From positions 682,001 through 746,000 of the forward strand of contig NZ_CP186334.1 in the NCBI RefSeq assembly GCF_049347105.1: DNA of 64,000 bases. Direction: 5' to 3'. Position numbers and translations under genes: made by a program. The notes beneath the pieces were generated by a model. It was not told the origin of the DNA. It made no database searches and saw only the letters and a list, made by a program, of their open reading frames with translations. The DNA comes from Gaoshiqia hydrogeniformans (GTDB taxonomy: Bacteria; Bacteroidota; Bacteroidia; Bacteroidales; Prolixibacteraceae). Below are positions 8,199 to 16,754 of this stretch, piece after piece. Positions within the stretch are counted from its first letter, which is position 1; each line of letters opens with the position of its first letter.

Positions 8199-10082
8199 AT
8201 GAAAACAAAACATATCTATTTCCCTTACCGCCTACTGCTTTTTGTTTCGTTTTTGTTCGGAACAATTGGCTGCGACGAAGATTGGCTCGATCCTAAACCT
8301 TTGTCTTTCTTTGCCCCTGAAAATGCATTGATTGATGCCAGGGGAATGTATGCGGCTCTCACGGCATGTGAACGAAACATGCGCTATGAATGGTATGGCG
8401 ACGGAGCACCCATTATTACCGAACTTGTTTTTTCCGAAGTTTGTGTGGAAGGTACAACAGATAAACCCGGACCGGCCCAAAACCTGAATATCCAGATCAC
8501 GCCGACTTCACAATTAAACCATACCGACTACAATAAAATCGGCTGGTACTGGTACGAAGGTTATAAAGGGATCAAATATGCCAATGTAGTGATTAACCGC
8601 ATTGATGATGCAACGTACAAAGACGAAGCCGAGCGGAACGCTGTATTGGGCTCAGCCTATTTCCACAGGGCATTCCGTTATTACCGCCTGACCCAGCAAT
8701 TCGGAGATGTTCCGTTTATTGGGAGGGAAATCAAAGAACCAAAACTTGATTTTTACTCGACAAAAAGGGAAGTGATTCTGAAAAAAATACAAAAAGACAT
8801 GGAATTCGCTGCCCAATGGTGTTCCGACAATGTGGACAGGGGGAGGGTAACCAAAGGCGCAGCAGTCCATTTGCTGACAAAAATAAACCTGGCGTTGGGA
8901 GAATTTGATAAGGCCATCACTTCAGCCTCCTCAGTGATTGACGGGGGTGTTTATAGTTTGATGACCCAGCCATTTGGCAGTGTACCAAAAGAAGATGGCA
9001 CTTACCTGACGAACATGGGTATTGTGCGCGATGATGTCGTTTCGCGCCTTCACTGGTGGCAGAATAAGCCAATTGCAGCCAATAAAGAAGTCCTTTTCAT
9101 GGTATTATCGAGAGAGGAACTTGTCGATTCAAGGCTCGACTTGCAAGTGATGCGTCAGGTCGTTCCTTTTTGGGGCGTATCCAATTCAAACATGCTCTAC
9201 ACGCCCGATGGCTTTGGCCCCGGCACTTCGGATCTTGCCAACCAGGAAATCAGGCTGGTTGAAACTTTTGGCCGGGGTATCGGAAGGGCCCGTGGCACTT
9301 CTTATCACACAAAAAAAATATGGGATGACTCCAACGATCTGAGGCACAAAAGATATAACTGGATGAATATGGAAGACCTGGTTTACAATCACGCCAACCT
9401 AAAAGGCAAAAGCGCTTATTATAACAAACCTTTGCAACTTTACAGGGAAAACGGGCAAATTGCAACTACTGACACCATCCGAAACTGGTTTGGCTGGCCA
9501 CATTATAAAATTTATAACCCTGACCCACGCCGCACCCAACCACAGGGTGGATCATACGACTGGTATGTTTTTCGCCTGGCAGAAACCTATTTATTACGTG
9601 CTGAAGCTTATTGGTGGAAAGGGGAAACGGCGCTGGCCATGGCCGATGTTAATGCCGTCAGAACCCGGGCAGGATGTGCGCCTTATACAGATGTATCAGT
9701 TTTTGATATCGGAACAATTTTGGATGAACGCGCCCGTGAACTTTTTTGGGAAGAACCGCGAAAAACGGAATTATCCAGAATGGCATTCCTTTTTGCCCAA
9801 ACCGGAAAGTCGTATCACGAAAATTCATATACCGTAGCTGATTTCGGCACCAAAAACTTCTTTTACGATCGGGTAATGGAGCACACCGATTTCTATAATA
9901 AAAATGTAAAAGCAAACAACGGACAAGAATATACCATGAGTCCTCATCATGTCCTGTGGCCTATTCCCCAAGCAGCTATCAGCACCAATACCAAAGGCGT
10001 TTTGAACCAAAACTATGGTTACGACGGCTATGAGAAAAATGAAGAACCCTTGAATTCGATCCCGGAGGAAGATGACCTTTAA
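8199..10082 (+). CDS. SusD/RagB family glycan-binding outer-membrane lipoprotein
   Basis: A 627-residue surface lipoprotein that caps the SusC channel and binds glycan. The start at ATG 8199 gives a signal peptide ending in a lipobox at Cys25 (FLFGTIGC); an ATG three codons earlier is possible but lengthens it without benefit. Family features include ALTACERNMRYEW, the helical AYFHRAFRYYRLTQQFGDVPF typical of the TPR-like core, and the C-terminal YLLRAEAYWWKGETALAMA with DERARELFWE. Many aromatic residues fit carbohydrate binding. It closes the SusCD unit and is followed by a strong terminator. Confidence 0.96.
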   Translation: MKTKHIYFPYRLLLFVSFLFGTIGCDEDWLDPKPLSFFAPENALIDARGMYAALTACERNMRYEWYGDGAPIITELVFSEVCVEGTTDKPGPAQNLNIQITPTSQLNHTDYNKIGWYWYEGYKGIKYANVVINRIDDATYKDEAERNAVLGSAYFHRAFRYYRLTQQFGDVPFIGREIKEPKLDFYSTKREVILKKIQKDMEFAAQWCSDNVDRGRVTKGAAVHLLTKINLALGEFDKAITSASSVIDGGVYSLMTQPFGSVPKEDGTYLTNMGIVRDDVVSRLHWWQNKPIAANKEVLFMVLSREELVDSRLDLQVMRQVVPFWGVSNSNMLYTPDGFGPGTSDLANQEIRLVETFGRGIGRARGTSYHTKKIWDDSNDLRHKRYNWMNMEDLVYNHANLKGKSAYYNKPLQLYRENGQIATTDTIRNWFGWPHYKIYNPDPRRTQPQGGSYDWYVFRLAETYLLRAEAYWWKGETALAMADVNAVRTRAGCAPYTDVSVFDIGTILDERARELFWEEPRKTELSRMAFLFAQTGKSYHENSYTVADFGTKNFFYDRVMEHTDFYNKNVKANNGQEYTMSPHHVLWPIPQAAISTNTKGVLNQNYGYDGYEKNEEPLNSIPEEDDL

Positions 10083-10107
10083 ACATCTGATAAACTCGCT
10101 GTAATAC

Positions 10108-10156
10108 AACTCCAACCTGATAGCTCAAATAAAAATACAGGTTGGAGTTCTTTGTC
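10108..10156 (+). terminator. Rho-independent terminator after susD
   Basis: A perfect 12-bp stem (AACTCCAACCTG with CAGGTTGGAGTT) around an 18-base A-rich loop, followed by CTTTGTCTT. It lies 26 bp after the susD stop and should separate the SusCD transcript from the downstream enzyme genes. Confidence 0.8.
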
Positions 10157-10242
10157 TTATAATTATTCTACGCACTCATCATTTTGCAATGATCATACAG
10201 GCACCTGCAAAAATAATACTGGCATCAGTCTGTTGTTTGCAG

Positions 10243-10250
10243 TATCTTTG
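10243..10250 (+). promoter_or_regulatory. Candidate -7 box for the enzyme gene group
   Basis: TATCTTTG matches the Bacteroidota -7 consensus TAnnTTTG, 35 bp before the ATG at 10286. The -33 position carries only a TGG resembling TTG. Together with the terminator upstream it suggests a separate transcript for the enzyme genes. Confidence 0.4.
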
Positions 10251-10285
10251 AAGAAGAGCTAATAACCATTAAGATAGTTCATTCA

Positions 10286-11536
10286 ATGAGATATTTTCTA
10301 TTTGTTTTTTGTTTGCTCACGGTGTCGAATATTTTCGCCCAGCAAGAAATCCGTTTAAAAGTCCTTGCCGGTGATTACAACCGCCGCGATTGCCCCGTGA
10401 GCGTCGATCTTTCAACGACCGGTTTGGAGCTGAACAATGCCTCTTTTCAACTCTTCCTGATCGACGGAAAAAAGGAAACCCCGGTTGCCAGTCAGCTCGA
10501 AGAAAAAAATACCAGCCGGCTATGGTTCATCCTGGATGGTGAACTGAAAAAAGGCGAAAGCCGCGACTATGTCCTGCGGGCTGGCGACGCTGTTTCATCC
10601 GTCGCGCCCATTCGCCTGAAAAAGAATCACCGGGGCTTACAACTTCTTTCCGGTGAACAACCCATTCTGAATTACCAGTTCAACGAAATTTATCCACCCG
10701 AAGGGGTTGACCCCTTGTTCAAACGTTCCGGTTTTATCCATCCGTTGTGGTCGCCGGGTGGCGAGGTGCTGACGCGCATCCAGGCGCCCGACCATTACCA
10801 TCATTACGGCATTTGGGGTCCGTGGACCAAAACCCACATCAAAGGGCGCGAAGTCGATTTCTGGAACCTGATGAAAGGCGAAGGCACGGTGCGTTTTGCC
10901 AACTTTATAGCTGAAGTGGAAGGTCCCGTTTTCACCGGGTTCGATGCCTTGCAGGAACATATTGACTTTGGCGCGAAAGGCGAAGACCAATTGGCCCTGA
11001 GCGAACTGCTGCAAGTAAATGCCTGGAACATTGTTTCCAACGCAAAGGTTTGGTTGGTTGATTACACCAGCCTGCTGAACTGCCCGCTCGATTCGGGCAT
11101 CCTGCTGGATGCTTACCGTTACGGCGGTGGCATTGGCTTCCGGGCCACCGAAAAATGGACCAAAGACAACAGTTCCGTCCTCACTTCCGAAGGCAACGAC
11201 CGCCTCACTGCCGATGGCACCAAAGCGCGCTGGTGTATTGTTGAGGGCAAATCAGTGCCGGGGCGGAGCGGCATTTTATTTATGGGGCACCCTTCGAACC
11301 GCGAATTCCCCGAACCCATGCGCGTTTGGCCCATCGATGCCAACGGGGGCAGAGGCGATGTGTATTTTCAGTTTTGCCCCATCCGCCACAACGACTGGGT
11401 AATTGAAAAGGGCAAAACCTACTCGCAAAAGTACCGTTTGCTGTTATTTGACGGCGAATTGTCAGTTGCGCAGGCCGAACAATATTGGCAGGATTTTGCC
11501 TGGCCGCCTGTTGTGGAAATAGTAAAAAAGAAATGA
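10286..11536 (+). CDS. DUF6807 (PmoA-like) family secreted protein
   Basis: A 416-residue protein with a signal peptide (FLFVFCLLTVSNIFA, cleavage near AQQ). The core carries features of the family once named methane oxygenase PmoA and now DUF6807: QAPDHYHHYGIWGPWTKTHI with its histidine cluster, GREVDFWN, YGGGIGFRATEKW, and ILFMGHPSNREFPEPMRVWP. No link to methane oxidation is implied. Proteins of this type often sit with Gfo/Idh/MocA oxidoreductases in carbohydrate loci, as here; the reaction is not established. The start is supported by the signal peptide. A second, diverged member follows directly. Confidence 0.85.
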   Translation: MRYFLFVFCLLTVSNIFAQQEIRLKVLAGDYNRRDCPVSVDLSTTGLELNNASFQLFLIDGKKETPVASQLEEKNTSRLWFILDGELKKGESRDYVLRAGDAVSSVAPIRLKKNHRGLQLLSGEQPILNYQFNEIYPPEGVDPLFKRSGFIHPLWSPGGEVLTRIQAPDHYHHYGIWGPWTKTHIKGREVDFWNLMKGEGTVRFANFIAEVEGPVFTGFDALQEHIDFGAKGEDQLALSELLQVNAWNIVSNAKVWLVDYTSLLNCPLDSGILLDAYRYGGGIGFRATEKWTKDNSSVLTSEGNDRLTADGTKARWCIVEGKSVPGRSGILFMGHPSNREFPEPMRVWPIDANGGRGDVYFQFCPIRHNDWVIEKGKTYSQKYRLLLFDGELSVAQAEQYWQDFAWPPVVEIVKKK

Positions 11537-11560
11537 AGACAAAAGGAATGCGGCAATATT

Positions 11561-11590
11561 TCTCCGTGTCTTTGAGTCTTTGTGTTTAAA
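11561..11590 (+). repeat. CTTTG-rich short repeat between the two DUF6807 genes
   Basis: The sequence has two copies of GTCTTTG (GTGTCTTTGAGTCTTTGTG). It resembles the degenerate TTTG-rich strings often found between genes in this phylum. It overlaps the short leader of the next gene; whether it is regulatory is unknown. Confidence 0.4.
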
Positions 11591-11614
11591 AATGAAATCT
11601 ATCAATCCAAAAAA

Positions 11615-12511
11615 ATGAAACAAACTATCGTCAGTATTCTCTTGCTCACAATCATCTTTGTCCTGCCGGGCAGGGCGCAGTCAAAAGTAACTGCGGTCAA
11701 ACACCAATCGAAGATCGATATCAGCATCAACAACAACCTGTTCATTTCCTATATTTTTTCTGAAGAAGAAAAATACCCGTTTTTTTACCCGGTGAACGGC
11801 CCTTCGGGAGCCAGTGTCACGTCTATGCGCAACGGCAATTACCCGCACCACAGTTCGCTGTTTTTTGGTTGCGACAAAGTGAACGGCGGCAATTACTGGC
11901 AGGAAGGCATTGAACGCGGCCAGATTGTTTCGCTGCATGCCGAAATCACCGAGTCGGGTGGCGACCGGGTGGTAATTACCGACGAATGTATCTGGAAACG
12001 GCCGGGGGCTTCGGCACCCATTAAAGACACGCGTGTAATTACCGTTACGGCGCCTTCCAAAGAAATAGTTCAACTTGATTTTGAAATCACGATGGAAATG
12101 TTGCTGGACGTGGTGATCGAAAAAACCAACCACTCGTTGTTCAGCGGGCGTATGGATCCGGATTTGGCAGTGATCAACGGCGGAACGATGATCAATGCCG
12201 AAGGTGAACAAGGAGAAAAAGCCACCTTCGGAAAAGCTTCGCCCTGGATGGATTGTTACGGCAAACGCGGCGACAAAGTGGAAGGTTTGGCCATTTTACA
12301 GCACCCTTCAAACAAATGGTTCCCATCGCCCTGGTTTACGCGCGACTATGGTTTCTTTTCGCCAACACCCATGTACTGGCCCGAAAACGACAAAGAAACC
12401 ACACTGAAAAAAGGAGAACAAATCAGGCTGAAATACCGCGTGCTGGTTCATGCCGGCTCGCACGAGGCAGCAGAAATTGCTGAAAGATTTAAAGAATATG
12501 GGAAAGAATGA
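11615..12511 (+). CDS. DUF6807 (PmoA-like) family secreted protein, second member
   Basis: A 298-residue protein counted from ATG 11615; an upstream in-frame GTG at 11582 would add 11 polar residues before the signal peptide and is disfavoured. Signal peptide: KQTIVSILLLTIIFVLPGRA. Family features include YPFFYPVNGPSG, the NYPHHSSLFFGCDKVNGGNY histidine region, FSGRMDPDLAVINGG, and ILQHPSNKWFPSPWF. It shares the fold and the HH and HPSN elements with the preceding protein but is shorter by the N-terminal 110 residues. Tandem divergent copies suggest related but different substrates. Function unknown. Confidence 0.85.
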   Translation: MKQTIVSILLLTIIFVLPGRAQSKVTAVKHQSKIDISINNNLFISYIFSEEEKYPFFYPVNGPSGASVTSMRNGNYPHHSSLFFGCDKVNGGNYWQEGIERGQIVSLHAEITESGGDRVVITDECIWKRPGASAPIKDTRVITVTAPSKEIVQLDFEITMEMLLDVVIEKTNHSLFSGRMDPDLAVINGGTMINAEGEQGEKATFGKASPWMDCYGKRGDKVEGLAILQHPSNKWFPSPWFTRDYGFFSPTPMYWPENDKETTLKKGEQIRLKYRVLVHAGSHEAAEIAERFKEYGKE

Positions 12512-12562
12512 AAAAATATCCAATACGGAATAATCAATTTTCAATGTAGAACACACAACCCT

Positions 12563-12597
12563 AAACTCGAAACTCATAACTCGAAACTCAAAACTCT
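12563..12597 (+). repeat. Five tandem 7-bp units (AAACTCR type)
   Basis: The units read AAACTCG, AAACTCA, TAACTCG, AAACTCA, AAACTCT with no spacer. They fill the gap before the ATG at 12605, where a ribosome-binding site would be expected. Copy-number change here would alter leader length. Confidence 0.7.
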
Positions 12598-12604
12598 AGA
12601 TATC

Positions 12605-13987
12605 ATGGAAAGAAGGAATTTTATCAGGAAATCAGCTATCGGAACTGCCGGTGCGATCATCATCCCAACCATTGTCCCGTCGTCGGTCTTTGGAAAAAAC
12701 GCTCCCAGCAATAAAATACAGATTGCCCAGATTGGCTGCGGCCGAATTGCCCGCGACCACGACATGCCCTGCACCATGCAACACGATGTGGCCCGGATGA
12801 TTGCTGTTTGCGACGTGGATAAAAACCGCCTGGCTGACGGCAAAAAGCTGGTTGAAGATTATTACGCAAAAAAGCTGGGCCAAAAATACATGGACGTGAA
12901 AATGTATGACGATTACCGCGAAATGCTCCTGAACAAAGACATTGATGCGGTGATCATCAGCACGCCCGACCACTGGCATTCGCAACCGGCTATTGAAGCC
13001 GCCCTGGCAGGAAAAGATATCTACCTGCAAAAGCCAACTTCGCTCACCATTGAAGAAGGCCGCCAGTTGAGCGACATCGTTCAAAAGCAAAAAGTGATTT
13101 TGCAGGTGGGTACGCAGCAACGTTCGTCGCCTCAGTTCCGCATCGCCGCCGAGCTGGTTCGCAACGGGCGGATCGGCAAACTGCACACGGTAAAAATCGG
13201 GCTGCCGGGCGACCCGTCCGGCCCCGAAGCGCCTGAGATGCCGGTACCCAAAGAATTGAATTACGACATGTGGCTGGGCTCCACTCCCTACGTCCCCTAC
13301 ACCGAAATCGGCGTTCATCCGCAAAAAGGTTACGACCGCCCGGGATGGCTGCGTAAAGAACAATACGGGGCCGGCATGATCACCGGTTGGGGGCAGCACC
13401 ACTTCGATTCAGCCGCCTGGGGAATGGATACCGAGCTGACCGGGCCCATTTCGGTGGAAGCAGTTGCCGAGTTCCCGAAATCCGGGTTCTGGGATGTGCA
13501 TGGCGACTTTATGGTGAAAGCCGAATATGCCAATGGCATCACCATGTTTACCTCGGGAGGTTATCCCAACGGAATTCGTTACGAAGGTACCGATGGCTGG
13601 ATCTTCGTGTCACGCGGCAGTTATGTGGCTTCGGCCAGCGACCCGGTTTCAAAAGAAAAGAGTGCCAAAGCGCTGGATGCCAGCAACCGCAGCATTCTGG
13701 AATCGAAAATCGGCGAAAATGAAATCCACCTGTACGTGAGCGACGAACAACACGGCAACTGGCTCGATTGTATTCAAAGCCGCAAAGATCCGATTTCGCC
13801 TGTGGAAATCGGGCACCGCGCCTGTTCCGTTTGCCTGATCAGTCACGTGGCGATGAAACTGTCGCGAAAACTGGAATGGGACCCTAAAACCGAAAAGTTT
13901 AAAAACGACGATGAGGCAAACACCTTCCTCAGCCGCCCGCAACGGGCTCCCTACGGAACCAACCAGGTATTAAAAGGATTGAAATAG
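12605..13987 (+). CDS. Gfo/Idh/MocA family oxidoreductase with Tat signal
   Basis: A 460-residue NAD(P)-dependent sugar oxidoreductase exported folded. The twin-arginine signal is MERRNFIRKSAIGTAGA. The Rossmann domain follows (IAQIGCGRIARDHD, ISTPDHWHS). The usual E-K-P motif reads Q-K-P here (IYLQKPTSLT), keeping the catalytic Lys. The C-terminal domain includes GWGQHHFDSAAWGM, with a histidine pair and Asp typical of the family. Periplasmic members of this family in Bacteroidota are known to oxidise or reduce sugar ring positions, for example in 3-keto-glycoside pathways; this role is inferred here. It lies between DUF6807 genes and a DUF2264 gene. Confidence 0.92.
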   Translation: MERRNFIRKSAIGTAGAIIIPTIVPSSVFGKNAPSNKIQIAQIGCGRIARDHDMPCTMQHDVARMIAVCDVDKNRLADGKKLVEDYYAKKLGQKYMDVKMYDDYREMLLNKDIDAVIISTPDHWHSQPAIEAALAGKDIYLQKPTSLTIEEGRQLSDIVQKQKVILQVGTQQRSSPQFRIAAELVRNGRIGKLHTVKIGLPGDPSGPEAPEMPVPKELNYDMWLGSTPYVPYTEIGVHPQKGYDRPGWLRKEQYGAGMITGWGQHHFDSAAWGMDTELTGPISVEAVAEFPKSGFWDVHGDFMVKAEYANGITMFTSGGYPNGIRYEGTDGWIFVSRGSYVASASDPVSKEKSAKALDASNRSILESKIGENEIHLYVSDEQHGNWLDCIQSRKDPISPVEIGHRACSVCLISHVAMKLSRKLEWDPKTEKFKNDDEANTFLSRPQRAPYGTNQVLKGLK

Positions 13988-14013
13988 ATTGAAGAAGATT
14001 GAGATAGATTGAA
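13984..14013 (+). repeat. Three tandem 10-bp units around the oxidoreductase stop codon
   Basis: ATAGATTGAA, GAAGATTGAG, ATAGATTGAA run head to tail; the stop codon TAG at 13985-13987 lies inside the first unit. It marks the left border of the long noncoding island. Confidence 0.6.
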
Positions 14014-14110
14014 AACTTTATGTTTTTACGAAACGGCGGGCAGCCTATGCGTGAAGCGGGGAAAAATACAGAATGAAGAAAACCCGTTAATAGCTGCCTA
14101 CAAATCGGAT

Positions 14111-14135
14111 GCTGTGGAAAAAAAATTTCCACAGC
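14111..14135. repeat. Perfect hairpin with 10-bp stem
   Basis: GCTGTGGAAA and TTTCCACAGC are separated by five A residues. It is the strongest single stem of the island. No long T-run follows, so it is not a classic terminator. Confidence 0.75.
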
Positions 14136-14424
14136 AGGAAATTTCCCAGCCTTCATCTGGCCTTTGGAACTGGCCCGAAAGGGAAAAGAAAAAGACAGGT
14201 GGCGGGAAACTGACCCTGAAAGGGTCAAAGGTGAATAGTCCGGGGTAAACGAGTGTAGCGAGTGCCACCCCGGGAGATTAAATGTCCGTAAACCTCCCGG
14301 CGCATCCAACGACATGGAGGAAAGAGCCGGAGTTTCATGCGCCGTAGCAGTGAACGCGGAATGAAGAACGACCTGTCAGCACCCGGCAGATGGCGAACTT
14401 GGCAGCAGCACATCACGATCTTGA

Positions 14425-14509
14425 AAAATGATGCGCATGATTTTAGAATTTCATAAGCATCATTTTTAAAATCATAAGCATCGTTTTGGGAAACGATCTG
14501 CACCATTTC
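14425..14509. repeat. Four 20-bp near-palindromic repeats with a period near 22 bp
   Basis: Copies start at 14425, 14447, 14468 and 14490. The first reads AAAATGATGCGCATGATTTT; copies two and three match its inverse best (AAAATCATAAGCATCGTTTT is the third); the fourth (14490-14509) matches the first at 13 of 20 positions. The spacing is close to two helical turns, as in multi-site operators. The array ends about 110 bp before the DUF2264 start. Confidence 0.65.
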
Positions 14510-14617
14510 AGAAAGACAAAAAGTTAAAAAAAAATCATAGCAAAGGCCTTTGACGCGAGACAAGTTCTTTTATCTGCCTTTTCGCGCCTCCGCACCTTTG
14601 CGGTAAAAAAAACGAAT

Positions 14618-16672
14618 ATGAAAAACGCTTTTGAAGTTAAAAATCCTGATTTTGTGCGCAGCCCGCTTACCGGGATGACCAAAAGTCATTACATCGAACT
14701 GGCCAAATATTTACTGGAACGCGCTTTTAAACACGTTGATTCGATGGAGACACCCCTGAATTTTCCGATCATTCCCGGGAAAACCTACCCGCAGCCCAAC
14801 GCGCCCGACTGGCGCTACCGCGCGGCCGAATTTGAGGCGCTGGAGCGAACCTTCACACTTGCTGGTCCGCTCATTCATATCGATCCTGAAACGACGATCA
14901 ACGGCATCAACCTGCGGGATTATTATCGCCTGCAAATTTACAATGCTTTCACGCCGGGGCACCCCAATTCGCTGCCTTTGCCCGAAGAATTGCCGGACTC
15001 GAATTACCAGTTCACCTGCGAGTTTGGCGGATTGTTTAAAACGCTTCTGCTTTTGCCCGATACCCTGTGGCCGTACTTCACCGAAAAACAGAAGGAGGAA
15101 ATGATCCCCTGCATCTCGAAATGGGCGCATCACCGGACCACACAAAACAACTGGCGGATCTTCAACATTGTCGCCCTTTCGTTTCTGAAAAAATACGGGT
15201 ATGAAATTGACGACGACCTGCTGAAAAGCCATTTGCTGTGGGTGGCCTCCTATCATTCGGGGAACGGCTGGTACCTCGAGCAAACCTACAATTATTACTC
15301 CATCAGCCTGTTCATCGTTTACACCACCATCTGGAACCGGACTTTTGGCGACGACTATTACCCCGAAATTGCCCAAATCATCGAAACTTCAGCCAAAAAA
15401 CTGATGGAATCCATCACCTCCTTTTTTGGCCGCGACGGGTACATCAACATGTGGTCGCGCAGCATCTGTTACCGCACCTGGGTGTCGGGGGCTTTCCCGG
15501 TGGCCTTTATGCTGAACGAAAAAACCTCGCTCGACGCCGGTTGGGCCCGGCGGCTGTGCTCGGGCTCGCTCTTGCAGTTTGTCACCCGTGAGGAATTTTT
15601 CTGCAACGACATTCCCAGCTTGGGTTTTTACGGGCAGAAAGAATACATGGTGCAGAATTACAGTTGCGCGGGCAGCCCCTTCCTGATGTTTCTGCCGTTT
15701 ATCTGCCTCGCATTACCCGACGATTCGCCCTTCTGGACGGCCACGGAAAATGAAGGGATGTGGGAGACTCTTGGTGATCAATCAAAAAGGACCATTCTTG
15801 AAAATCCTGGCCTTGTGTTGGTGAACCACGGAAAAACAGGTGCGTCTGAAATTATTCCCGGGAAAGTGTATTACGACGACCCGAATTATTCGAAACTGGC
15901 GTACAATACCCATTTTCCCTGGGAAGATCACGACCCGCGGGGAGGCACGGCCATGGAGTACAGTTTCCGCAGCCAGGACCCGCGCGACGTCCGCGGCGAT
16001 GATGTCAACTTTTATCTCACCGGGCTGACCGTTGCCAACGATTCCGAAAAAAACCGCGCTTACACCATCTCGCAAAGTATGCTTTTTAACGGGGTCCGCA
16101 ACGGCGTGCTGTACCGGCAGGCAATCATGCGTAAACCGCCGAACAACGGGGTCGGATACATCATCGACCTGGCCGAGATCACCATTCCCGGCGGTGTGAT
16201 CCGGGTCGACCGTTCGCGGCTGGCTTTTGAATATGAACTGACACTTGGAAATTTTGGGCTTCCGCACCTGAAGGGGCAAAAGGCGGTTGTTAACCAGTTT
16301 GAAGACGGAAACAGAAAAGTGATCACCGCAGCCATCCCCGGAAGGAAAGTCGCCCTGATTACCTACGGAGGATGGGACAAGTTGGAAAGTTTGGCGCACA
16401 CCAACCGAAACGCCGAAGCTGATGAAAGTACCGTCATCTACGCGTATAAAAAACGGATGGCCAAGAATCCGCCGATGGAGCTGATGATCACCGTCTTTCT
16501 GCATAAAACCGACGACCGCGAATGGACAAAAGAAGAACTGTCGCCCATAAAGGACATCAAGGTCATGGAGATTACGCCAACCGGTTCGGCTTTGGGGGCA
16601 ACCATCACCTTGTCTGATAACGAAATATACAAGATCGATTTTAAAGATATTGACGGTGAAAGGACTTGTTAA
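14618..16672 (+). CDS. DUF2264 domain-containing protein
   Basis: A 684-residue protein without a visible signal peptide, so probably cytoplasmic. The N-terminal 370 residues carry DUF2264 features: a helical, aromatic-rich segment with NWRIFNIVALSFLKKYGY, GWYLEQTYNYYSISLF, FFGRDGYINMWSRSICYR. The helices suggest an alpha/alpha-barrel like many carbohydrate-active enzymes. The C-terminal 280 residues are beta-rich. The family occurs in polysaccharide loci near lyases and rhamnosidases, but its activity is not established. The start is the first ATG after the palindrome island. Length is usual for the family. Confidence 0.85.
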   Translation: MKNAFEVKNPDFVRSPLTGMTKSHYIELAKYLLERAFKHVDSMETPLNFPIIPGKTYPQPNAPDWRYRAAEFEALERTFTLAGPLIHIDPETTINGINLRDYYRLQIYNAFTPGHPNSLPLPEELPDSNYQFTCEFGGLFKTLLLLPDTLWPYFTEKQKEEMIPCISKWAHHRTTQNNWRIFNIVALSFLKKYGYEIDDDLLKSHLLWVASYHSGNGWYLEQTYNYYSISLFIVYTTIWNRTFGDDYYPEIAQIIETSAKKLMESITSFFGRDGYINMWSRSICYRTWVSGAFPVAFMLNEKTSLDAGWARRLCSGSLLQFVTREEFFCNDIPSLGFYGQKEYMVQNYSCAGSPFLMFLPFICLALPDDSPFWTATENEGMWETLGDQSKRTILENPGLVLVNHGKTGASEIIPGKVYYDDPNYSKLAYNTHFPWEDHDPRGGTAMEYSFRSQDPRDVRGDDVNFYLTGLTVANDSEKNRAYTISQSMLFNGVRNGVLYRQAIMRKPPNNGVGYIIDLAEITIPGGVIRVDRSRLAFEYELTLGNFGLPHLKGQKAVVNQFEDGNRKVITAAIPGRKVALITYGGWDKLESLAHTNRNAEADESTVIYAYKKRMAKNPPMELMITVFLHKTDDREWTKEELSPIKDIKVMEITPTGSALGATITLSDNEIYKIDFKDIDGERTC

Positions 16673-16683
16673 ATTAAACGACA

Positions 16684-16714
16684 TTGAAATACAAGCTGAA
16701 AAAGTTTAATTTTG
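16684..16714 (+). promoter_or_regulatory. Bacteroidota promoter before the lipoprotein oxidoreductase
   Basis: TTG at 16684-16686 and TAATTTTG at 16707-16714 are 20 nt apart, a good match to the phylum consensus (TTTG, 19-20 nt, TAnnTTTG). The expected transcript start is near 16721, which favours the ATG at 16755 over the one at 16728. Confidence 0.55.
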
Positions 16715-16754
16715 CAGGTGTAAGACAATGATACCATCAAAATTTATAATTAAA

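Larger units (their letters stand above)
13988..14617. other. Noncoding palindrome-rich island inside the polysaccharide locus
   Basis: No convincing gene lies in these 630 bp; short frames here lack family features. At least five inverted repeats are visible: 14111-14135 (10-bp stem), GACCCT/AGGGTC near 14210-14227, CCGGGGT/ACCCCGG near 14240-14273, CGGCGCAT/ATGCGCCG near 14298-14343, and ATCGTTT/AAACGAT near 14480-14497. A set of four 20-bp repeats with a period near 22 bp follows at 14425-14509. The density of stems resembles REP-like or MITE-like elements mobilised in trans, but no transposase is near. The last 60 bp hold a CCTTTGCGG-type string before the next ATG. Confidence 0.6.

Noticed and set aside
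10286..12511. Methane monooxygenase subunit PmoA
   Set aside because: The old family name is misleading; the proteins are exported and lie in a carbohydrate locus, and no PmoB or PmoC is near.
12632..13402. 256-codon minus-strand frame opposite the Gfo/Idh/MocA gene
   Set aside because: Shadow frame with biased composition; the plus strand carries the Tat signal and Rossmann motifs.
14009..14248. 79-codon frame in the palindrome island
   Set aside because: It runs through several perfect stems, is rich in Lys and Gly without a pattern, and has no ribosome site; more likely noncoding.
14425..14509. CRISPR array
   Set aside because: The repeats are imperfect, alternate in direction and have spacers of only one to three bases; no cas gene is near.
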